DNA of 13,601 nucleotides, taken from assembly GCA_029858845.1 (NCBI GenBank), contig JAOUEG010000025.1:1-13601 (forward strand), given 5' to 3'. The translations under genes were made by a program, and so were the position numbers. Below the pieces are notes generated by a model. The model was given only the letters and a program-made list of their open reading frames with translations. It did not search any database and was not told where the DNA came from. Below, one piece after another: positions 1 through 5,803 of the stretch. Position 1 is the first letter of the stretch. Each line of letters starts with the position of its first letter. The DNA comes from Chloroflexota bacterium. Lineage in GTDB: Bacteria; Chloroflexota; Limnocylindria; Limnocylindrales; CSP1-4.

Positions 1-72
1 GACCACGCCCAAGCCGACGACGGCCGCCAAGCCGACGACCACGCCCAAGCCGACGACGGCCGCCAAGCCGAC
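1..72. repeat. 36-bp tandem repeat, two perfect copies
   Basis: Bases 1-36 and 37-72 are identical, and the array probably continues off the left edge. The unit is 12 codons long, so the frame is kept whatever the copy number. Each unit itself holds two related halves around GCCAAGCCGAC and GCCCAAGCCGAC. It lies at the end of the partial upstream coding region. Confidence 0.9.
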
Positions 73-172
73 CACTCGAACGCGTACCTCAGCGGCCACG
101 AGATCGGTATCCAGCACGCGTAGCCGGAGGTCCCTTCACCCCGCCACCGAGCCCGATCCCGGCTCCTCGTGA
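1..172 (+). CDS. 3' end of an unknown gene with a repeat-rich, probably disordered tail (partial, frame uncertain)
   Basis: Only the C-terminal end lies in the window. In frame 2 the sequence reads a Thr/Pro/Lys-rich tail, a 12-residue unit TTPKPTTAAKPT present twice, followed by a basic Ser/Thr/Arg-rich stretch ending at TGA 170-172. Such tails are common disordered extensions of DNA-binding or secreted proteins, so function cannot be told. Frame 1 is also open, to TAG 121-123. It reads an Asp/His/Gln/Ala-rich repeat ending in HSNAYLSGHEIGIQHA, and its non-repeat part (73-120) has the better codon pattern, with 15 of 16 third positions G or C. Frame 3 is open as well and runs into ppx. I prefer frame 2 on protein composition but cannot exclude frame 1. 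The gene continues off the left edge. Confidence 0.4.
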   Translation, partial: TTPKPTTAAKPTTTPKPTTAAKPTTRTRTSAATRSVSSTRSRRSLHPATEPDPGSS

Positions 173-203
173 CGTCGAGAAGCTGTCACCAGCGCTGCGC
201 CGC

Positions 204-1151
204 TTGACGGCACGTCCTCCGATCGGCGCCGCGGTCGACCTCGGTTCGAATTCGGTCCACTTGCTCATCGCCGCGATCGCAGGGCATCAACTCCGACCGC
301 TCGTCGACGAGTCCGTGTTCCTGGGCCTTGGCGCAGCCGTGGATACGCGGGCCCATCTCGGCGCCGCCGCCCGCGCGGAACTCGCCCAGGCGCTGTTTCG
401 ATATGCGACCACCGCGCGTCAGCTCGGGGCGGCCGGGATCACGTTCTTGGGGACCGAGCCGATCCGGCGAGCCGCGGATGCCGAACGCGTCGTCCATGAG
501 GTGGAGTCCATCAGCGGCGTTCCGCTGCACGTCCTCAGCCACGAGGAGGAGGCCTACCTGACCCTGATCGGCGTGACCCACGGGCGACCGGTCACGCACG
601 AGACCCTGGTCGTGGACATCGGCGGGGGGAGCAGCGAGTTCTGCGCCGTCGGGCCCGGCGGCCGAGCTCGCGCAGCCGGCCTGCGGATCGGATCGAACCG
701 GTTGACGGCGGAGCGCGTCCGGACGGATCCTGCCAGCGACGATGAGATCGCGCGGATGCTCGCAGACGCCGATGAGTTGCTGCGCGGCGCGATCGATGCG
801 CACCCTTCCGAGGTGGTCGTCGTCGGCGGCACCGCATCCAACCTGCTCAAGGTCACGAATGCCGGCACGGGTGACACGACGATCACCCGCGCGAGGCTCG
901 CGGAGGCGCTGGCCAACCTGACAACCGCCCCCGCCGAGGTCACGGCCGAGCGCTACCTGCTGAACCCGACGCGCGCCCGGATCCTGCCGGCCGGTGCGGT
1001 CATCGTGGATGCGCTCATGCGCCGCTACGGCATCGACCGTGCTCGGGTCTCGGAAGCGGGCATGCGCGAGGGCGCGATCCTGGTCGCCGATCACCTGCCG
1101 CGCGGATGGCGCGACCGCCTGACGGAGCTCGCTCATGGATGGCGGACCTGA
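204..1151 (+). CDS. ppx: Short Ppx/GppA-family exopolyphosphatase
   Basis: Predicted to remove terminal phosphate from polyphosphate (or the 5' phosphate of pppGpp) in the cytoplasm. At 315 aa it holds only the two-lobed ASKHA-fold phosphatase core and lacks the C-terminal HD-type domain of E. coli Ppx (about 513 aa), like short Ppx1 proteins of actinobacteria. Visible motifs are the first phosphate loop DLGSNSVHLL (12-21), GTEPIRRA (83-90), the acidic SHEEEA (112-117, family catalytic Glu region), the second phosphate loop DIGGGSSEF (138-146), VVVGGTASN (205-213) and SEAGMREG (283-290). The start is TTG at 204, because no ATG or GTG lies in frame upstream within the window and the N-terminus then falls where the family begins. 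No clear Shine-Dalgarno precedes it. It converges on the CYTH-CHAD/ppk operon with a 20-nt gap, which supports a polyP role over pppGpp alone. Confidence 0.9.
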   Translation: MTARPPIGAAVDLGSNSVHLLIAAIAGHQLRPLVDESVFLGLGAAVDTRAHLGAAARAELAQALFRYATTARQLGAAGITFLGTEPIRRAADAERVVHEVESISGVPLHVLSHEEEAYLTLIGVTHGRPVTHETLVVDIGGGSSEFCAVGPGGRARAAGLRIGSNRLTAERVRTDPASDDEIARMLADADELLRGAIDAHPSEVVVVGGTASNLLKVTNAGTGDTTITRARLAEALANLTTAPAEVTAERYLLNPTRARILPAGAVIVDALMRRYGIDRARVSEAGMREGAILVADHLPRGWRDRLTELAHGWRT

Positions 1152-1171
1152 CCAACCGCCTGCCGAGATGC

Positions 1172-3013
1172 CTAGAGGCCTGCGACCACCCGGCCTAGAG
1201 AGCGCCGGAAGCGCAGCCCCGCTACACCTCGCCAGGTCGGTCCGATCGTTCGTCGCAGGCGAGCGACCTCGCGCTCTCGGTCCACGAGGTATCGCCCGAT
1301 CGCGGCACTTTCCAACCCACTGAGATCGCCGGCGTGCTCGACGAGGAACGTCCGTGCCATGGCTGCGGTCACATCTGCGTCGTGCATCAGGCCCAGGTGG
1401 TCCTGTAGCGCGGTAACGCGGGCGATCAGTGGGCCCGACTCGTCGCCGAGGGCCTCCCGGACGAACTCGAGGGCGTAGCGCAACCACTTCGCCGCGATGC
1501 GGAGATCGTGGAGCGTCTCCACGTCGGCCCAGCGCAGCACGGCCTCGTAGCCCCGGACACCCTCGTAGGCGGCCCAGATCCGCGAGGGTGCCGTATCTCG
1601 CACGCGGTGCGGTTGCACCGGTCCGACGGGCAGCACGAGGGCACCTTCCGTTCGGACGAAGTCGCGATAGTCGTCCACCCATCGGCGGTAGTGGTCCGAG
1701 TCCAGTTCCCGCAGCAGGAGGATCCGAGCGTCATCGCGGTGGGCGCGCCAGGACGCGAGGAGCGGCTCGAGGGCCCGTTGTTCGCTGGCCGGCAGGTCGT
1801 GGCGGTAGGCATCCGCTGCCTCCAGCTGGACGTCCAGGTCGCGAACGGCCCCGAGCCTGGACGCGGTCTCACGCAGGCCGTTGCGATACCGGCGGGTCCG
1901 CTTCGCCCGGAACGCCTCCCCGAAGATCCGCCACGCGGCGCGCTGGCGTCGGGTCGCGACCCGCATCTTATGGAGGTCCTCCGGATCCGTGCCCGCACGG
2001 GTCCCCGCTTCATAGTCGAGCATCCGAGCCAGGTGGAACCGCATCACCTTCCTGCCGGCCTCGGCGATGTGGTCGTCCGCCGTCACGCCCGGTGACTTGC
2101 CCACGATCAGCTTCGTCGCGGCGGCGATATCGGCCGCCGACGGCCCCTCGCCGACGGACGCGGTTTCCGGCGTTGCCTCGACATCGGTCGTAGCCTCGCC
2201 GGTCGCGGCCACTCCGGGTTCCGCAGCCGAGCCGGATCCGCCGTTGCCGTCCGTGTCGTCCAGATCGGGTACCGCGTCAGCGCTGGCCGACACCGGCTCA
2301 TGCGCCAGCTCGGCCCCGGCGTCGAGTCCGTCGCCGTCGTCGTCCGCAGCCCGCTCCCCGACGGCCCGGAGTGCCGCCTCGAGCTTGCTCGTCTCGGCGA
2401 GCCGCAGACCGGGCTCCTTCGACAGCCGTTCCGCGAGTGCCTCGAGCGCGGTCTCGTCGCCGCGAACGAGTTCGGCCTCGAGTTCGACGAAGTGATCGAT
2501 CAGCCGGCCCTGGGCCACGACATCCACCTCGTCCAGGCTCAATTCGATCCTGGCCCCGGTCGCCCGCAATTGGCGCTGCCGGCGCAGCTGCCGGATCGTC
2601 ACGAGCTCCACGAGGGGGCCATCGCCGGCGTGTTCCAGGACGAGCGACCGGGCATCGGACGGTGGCCAATCGGCCGCCGGCGCCACCCGGTCAGCGGGTC
2701 CCTCGATCTCGACCCGGTGGACGGCTCCGCTCGGCCCGTTCGATCTACCCAACGACTTGATGGAAACCCGCGTCTCCGACCCCGTCTTGCGAAGGCGCAC
2801 CGCAAATCCAGCTCGCGACAGGGAGCCATCGGTCGTATCGACGTAGCGGTCCTCCTGCTGGACCGTCCGGGCTCGTGCTCCCGCGGTGAACACGCCCACC
2901 CGATTAGCGGAGATGAGCCGTTCGGCGGCGGCCTTGTCCGTGACGCGGTACTTGAGCTCCACCTCCACCGGATCGGTATCCGGGGCGCGATCGGTCATCG
3001 GTCCATCCGTCAT
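1172..3013 (-). CDS. CYTH-CHAD protein, probable inorganic triphosphatase with a polyP-binding domain
   Basis: A 613-aa fusion with the same domain order as E. coli YgiF. The N-terminal CYTH (triphosphate tunnel) domain spans about 16-215 and carries the ExExK metal/triphosphate signature E17-x-E19-x-K21, the basic strand RLRK (73-77) with K86, and acidic strands around 157-181. CYTH enzymes hydrolyse tripolyphosphate or related triphosphates. Residues 222-295 form an acidic, Gly/Ala-rich linker. The CHAD domain (about 310-613) is a helical repeat with basic signatures HKMRVATRR (348-356) and LHDLRIAAKWLRY (501-513); CHAD domains are known to bind polyphosphate. The start is ATG 3013, which overlaps the ppk TGA in ATGA and so suggests translational coupling; a second ATG lies five codons downstream. 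The reading frame stays open further upstream, but that extension is antisense-phase sequence inside ppk. The stop is TAG, 20 nt from the ppx stop. Confidence 0.92.
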   Translation of the reverse strand: MTDGPMTDRAPDTDPVEVELKYRVTDKAAAERLISANRVGVFTAGARARTVQQEDRYVDTTDGSLSRAGFAVRLRKTGSETRVSIKSLGRSNGPSGAVHRVEIEGPADRVAPAADWPPSDARSLVLEHAGDGPLVELVTIRQLRRQRQLRATGARIELSLDEVDVVAQGRLIDHFVELEAELVRGDETALEALAERLSKEPGLRLAETSKLEAALRAVGERAADDDGDGLDAGAELAHEPVSASADAVPDLDDTDGNGGSGSAAEPGVAATGEATTDVEATPETASVGEGPSAADIAAATKLIVGKSPGVTADDHIAEAGRKVMRFHLARMLDYEAGTRAGTDPEDLHKMRVATRRQRAAWRIFGEAFRAKRTRRYRNGLRETASRLGAVRDLDVQLEAADAYRHDLPASEQRALEPLLASWRAHRDDARILLLRELDSDHYRRWVDDYRDFVRTEGALVLPVGPVQPHRVRDTAPSRIWAAYEGVRGYEAVLRWADVETLHDLRIAAKWLRYALEFVREALGDESGPLIARVTALQDHLGLMHDADVTAAMARTFLVEHAGDLSGLESAAIGRYLVDREREVARLRRTIGPTWRGVAGLRFRRSLGRVVAGL

Positions 3014-5184
3014 GCCCGTGGGTCCAGCGATCCCGTCCCGGCGCCGGGCCGGTGCGGCGTGGCGGCGATGGCCCCCTGCTCGAGGGCCCGCTCCTTGAAC
3101 GTTTCGAACGTGTCGATGCTGCCCGGACGTCCGGCCAGGACCTCCGTGCGCACCCAGCTCGAATCCGGCTGGAGCTGCCAGGAGCGTCGATCGTCGGCCA
3201 GCATCACCTCGATGATGTCGGCCAGGTGCGCCCGGGCCTCGCTGTCCTCGACCGGGACGACCGCTTCCACGCGGCGATCGAGGTTTCGATCCATGAGATC
3301 CGCCGACCCGATGTACCAATCCCAGTCGCCGCCGTTCTGGAACCCCCAGATCCTGGAATGCTCAAGGAACTCGCCGATGATCGACCGGACGCGGATCCGC
3401 TCCGAGATGCCCGGGACGCCTGGCTGAAGCGAGCAGGCACTGCGGACGATCAGGTCGATGTCCACGCCCGCCATGGACGCTCGGTACAGCGCCTCGATGA
3501 CCGCTTCGTCCACGATGGCGTTGGTCTTCACCACGATCCGGGCGGGCCGGCCGGCGGCCGCGTGGGCGACCTCGCGATCCACCAGCTCGAGGAAGCCGCT
3601 GCGAAGGCTGTGCGGGGCCACGAGCAGGCGGCGGAAGGTCCGTTGGCGGGAGAGTCCGGTCAGGACGTTGAACAAGTCCGTGACGTCGGCCCCTATCTCC
3701 GGACGGGCCGTCAGGAGGCCGAGATCCACGTAAAGGCGGGCGGTCTTGGGGTTGTAGTTGCCGGTCCCGATGTGCACGTAGCGGCGCAGACCGGAACCCT
3801 CTCGCCGCACCACGAGCGCTGTCTTGGAGTGGGTCTTGAGGCCCACCAGGCCGTACACCACGTGGGCTCCGGCACGCTCCAGCTTGCGGGCCCAGATGAT
3901 GTTGGCCTCCTCATCGAAGCGGGCCTTGATCTCAACCAGGACGACGACCTGCTTGCCCCGCTCCGCCGCCCGGATCAGCGACTGGACGATGGGGGAGTCG
4001 CCGGAGGTCCGGTACAGCGTCTGCTTGATGGTCAGCACATCGGGATCGTCCGCGGCCTGGGTGATGAAGCGCTCGACCGACGCCGCGAACGAGTCGTATG
4101 GATGGTGGACGAGGATGTCGCCCGCTCGAAGCGCCGCGAACACGTCGGCAGGCTCGTCCTCGTCCGGCGGCATGAGGCGCGCCGGGGTCACGGGGGTCCA
4201 CGGCGCCGCCTTCAGGTCCGGCCGGTCCATCTCGGTGATCTGCCACAGGGCCGTGAGGTCCAGCATCCCCGCGACCTCGTAGACGTCATCCGGCTCCAGG
4301 CCCAGCCCGCGCATCAGCACCGTTCGGGTGGCCGCCGGCATGGAGCGCTCCACCTCGAGCCGGACCGCCGCACCGAAGCGCCGGCGGCGGAGCTCCTCCT
4401 CGATCGCCATCAGGAGGTCATCCGCCTCGTCCTCCTCGAGGGCGAGGTCGGCGTTGCGGGTGACGCGGAACAGGTGGCTGTCGACGACCTCCATGCCCGT
4501 GAACAGCTCGTCGAGGTTGGCCTCGATGACCTGGTCGATCGGGATGAAGCGGGACGGCTCCACCTCCAGGAGTCGGGGCAGGATCTGCGGCACCTTGACC
4601 CGGGCGAAGACGTTCTCCTTGGTCTCCGGGTCGCGCAGGCCCACGGCGATCGAAAGGCTCAGCGTGGAGATGTACGGAAACGGATGACCGGGATCTACGG
4701 CGAGCGGGGTGAGGACCGGGAAGATCTCGTCGTGGAATCGCTGGCGGAGCGCGTCGTGGTGCTCGGGCACGGCGGCGTAGTCGAGGATCTGGACGCCTTC
4801 CCTGTCCAGGGACTGGCGCAGGTCGAGGAAGATCGAGGACTGGTCCGCAACGAGGTCCAGCACTCGGGAGCGAGCGGCCGCCAGCTGCTCGCCGGGGGTG
4901 CGGCCATCGGGAGCCCGGGCGACGGTCCCGACTTCGACCTGCTGGCGGAGGCCCGCGATCCTGACCTGGAAGAACTCGTCGAGGTTGCCGGCGAAGATGG
5001 CCAGGAACTTGGCCCGCTCGAGCAGGGCGTTGCGCGCGTCGCGTGCCTCATGAAGGACGCGAGCATTGAACTCGATCCACGACAGCTCGCGGTTGAGGTA
5101 CGGGAGGTCAGTGGCCCGCTTCGACGGCCGTCGCGTGCGTGACGGAGTCAGCGGTCGCGCGGGTGCTCCCGGTTCGACGGCCAT
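3010..5184 (-). CDS. ppk1: Polyphosphate kinase PPK1
   Basis: Reversibly transfers the ATP gamma-phosphate onto polyphosphate through a phosphohistidine intermediate. The length of 724 aa is slightly above E. coli PPK (688), mainly from a basic N-terminal extension of about 25 residues. Recognisable parts are the N-domain LPYLNRELSWIEFNARVL (27-44), FFQVRIAGL (71-79), VLTPLAVDPGHPFPYIS (157-173), the HPYDSF loop (361-366), and the first phospholipase-D-like motif GLKTHSK, where H452 and K454 match the phosphorylated His435 region of the E. coli enzyme. RRYVHIGTGNYN follows at 467-478, then the second catalytic region EFLEHSR with H609 (E. coli His592). All key residues seem intact. The start is ATG 5184; no start codon lies in frame just upstream, and an AGGAG lies 12 nt before it. 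The stop overlaps the CYTH-CHAD start, so the two are one operon. Confidence 0.97.
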   Translation of the reverse strand: MAVEPGAPARPLTPSRTRRPSKRATDLPYLNRELSWIEFNARVLHEARDARNALLERAKFLAIFAGNLDEFFQVRIAGLRQQVEVGTVARAPDGRTPGEQLAAARSRVLDLVADQSSIFLDLRQSLDREGVQILDYAAVPEHHDALRQRFHDEIFPVLTPLAVDPGHPFPYISTLSLSIAVGLRDPETKENVFARVKVPQILPRLLEVEPSRFIPIDQVIEANLDELFTGMEVVDSHLFRVTRNADLALEEDEADDLLMAIEEELRRRRFGAAVRLEVERSMPAATRTVLMRGLGLEPDDVYEVAGMLDLTALWQITEMDRPDLKAAPWTPVTPARLMPPDEDEPADVFAALRAGDILVHHPYDSFAASVERFITQAADDPDVLTIKQTLYRTSGDSPIVQSLIRAAERGKQVVVLVEIKARFDEEANIIWARKLERAGAHVVYGLVGLKTHSKTALVVRREGSGLRRYVHIGTGNYNPKTARLYVDLGLLTARPEIGADVTDLFNVLTGLSRQRTFRRLLVAPHSLRSGFLELVDREVAHAAAGRPARIVVKTNAIVDEAVIEALYRASMAGVDIDLIVRSACSLQPGVPGISERIRVRSIIGEFLEHSRIWGFQNGGDWDWYIGSADLMDRNLDRRVEAVVPVEDSEARAHLADIIEVMLADDRRSWQLQPDSSWVRTEVLAGRPGSIDTFETFKERALEQGAIAATPHRPGAGTGSLDPRA

Positions 5185-5256
5185 CTGGGCGTGCGGCTCC
5201 TGGGCTGGATTCCTGCGGGCCGTGGTCCATGCCGGAGGCGACCCGACTGGCGGCCG

Positions 5257-5262
5257 AGGATA
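5257..5262 (-). promoter_or_regulatory. Candidate -10 box of the ppk/CYTH-CHAD operon
   Basis: On the minus strand the hexamer reads TATCCT in the context GTGCTATCCTCGG, identical to the -10 candidate before the ABC ATPase. Transcription would begin near 5250 and give a leader of about 65 nt before the ppk ATG. No convincing TTGACA-like -35 is visible at the usual distance. Confidence 0.4.
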
Positions 5263-5302
5263 GCACGGACCGGCTCCGGGCCAGCAGAGCCCAAAGTCCT
5301 AT

Positions 5303-5692
5303 TCAGCCGTCGTGGGACGCCGATCGTGTCCTGGAGCACGCCTCGCACGGACAATGATGGCGCAGGAGACCGAACGTGTAGAAGCCGGTCGCGTGACCGT
5401 CCCCCCAGGTGGGGGCCACGGCGTAGTTGCCGACCAGCTGCATGTCGACCAGGCGCGTCTGCTCGGGCGTGAGGGTCGGATCGCTGTCCAGCCACCCGGG
5501 CAGGCCGGCTTCGCCGCGACAGTACGCACACGGGCAGAGCCAGCGCAGGGCCACGAGGTCGAAGGTCGTGGCGTGTCCGTCCGCCCACTCGACGGCCAGC
5601 GTCCCGCCCGCCCGGTCGGCGTGGATGGTCCGAGGTGTGGTGGATGGCGCGATCGGATCGGTCGGTGAGGTCACGGCGCGATCGTCGCACAT
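5303..5692 (-). CDS. DUF971 / gamma-butyrobetaine-hydroxylase-like N-terminal domain protein with two CxCxxC clusters
   Basis: A stand-alone domain of 129 aa from the ATG at 5692; GTG 5674 (123 aa) is an alternative, and neither has a clear Shine-Dalgarno. The fold is recognised from WADGHATTFDLVALRWLCPCAYC (36-58) and the late YAVAPTWGDGHATGFYTFGLLR (90-111). In the related N-terminal domain of gamma-butyrobetaine dioxygenase, zinc is bound by a CxCxxC plus a histidine in a W-D-x-H stretch; here C53, C55, C58 and H100 fit that pattern. Stand-alone DUF971 proteins have been linked to Fe-S protein maturation, but no function is proven for this form. Unusually, the C-terminus carries a second CPCEAC (C114, C116, C119) with the same spacing. 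It lies 118 nt upstream of ppk on the same strand and is divergent from the P-type ATPase. A Zn- or metal-binding role is inferred. Confidence 0.8.
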   Translation of the reverse strand: MCDDRAVTSPTDPIAPSTTPRTIHADRAGGTLAVEWADGHATTFDLVALRWLCPCAYCRGEAGLPGWLDSDPTLTPEQTRLVDMQLVGNYAVAPTWGDGHATGFYTFGLLRHHCPCEACSRTRSASHDG

Positions 5693-5791
5693 CCGCGGCG
5701 AACCGGGCCGGTCGCGTATCGTGTCGGCAGGCGAGCCGAAGCTCACTGCATGTCGAGTGTGTCGCCTGCGTCCCGTTCGCACGACCGGAGC

Positions 5792-5797
5792 AGGAGG
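5792..5797 (+). promoter_or_regulatory. Shine-Dalgarno deciding the P-type ATPase start
   Basis: A perfect AGGAGG sits 6 nt before ATG 5804. It selects this start over the in-frame ATG at 5750, which would add 18 poorly conserved residues. A TATCGT at 5717-5722 is a weak -10 candidate upstream. Confidence 0.8.
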
Positions 5798-5803
5798 ATC
5801 GCG

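Noticed and set aside
1..117. Minus-strand reading of the left-edge repeat as a hydrophobic VVGLAAVVGLGV segment
   Set aside because: A GTG-started frame exists, but third-position G+C is lower, there is no good Shine-Dalgarno, and the hydrophobic repeat is the expected complement of a Pro/Thr/Lys or Asp/Ala repeat.
1171..1200. CCTAGAGGCC ... GGCCTAGAG as a possible terminator between ppx and the CYTH-CHAD gene
   Set aside because: Only 5 bp (AGGCC/GGCCT) pair across the loop, no T-run follows, and it lies mostly inside the CYTH-CHAD coding end.
186..1682. Minus-strand open frame opposite ppx, running into the CYTH-CHAD gene
   Set aside because: Arg/Gly-rich shadow with no domain; ppx on the plus strand has all family motifs in order.
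3014..3319. N-terminal extension of the CYTH-CHAD frame by 102 residues
   Set aside because: The extension reads Arg/Gly/Pro/His-rich sequence from the ppk C-terminal coding region, and the CYTH domain begins right after ATG 3013, which overlaps the ppk stop.
3052..5142. Long plus-strand open frame (almost 700 codons) opposite ppk
   Set aside because: It is rich in His, Asp, Gln, Gly and Arg, as expected from the complement of a G+C-rich gene; no motif, and ppk on the other strand is unmistakable.
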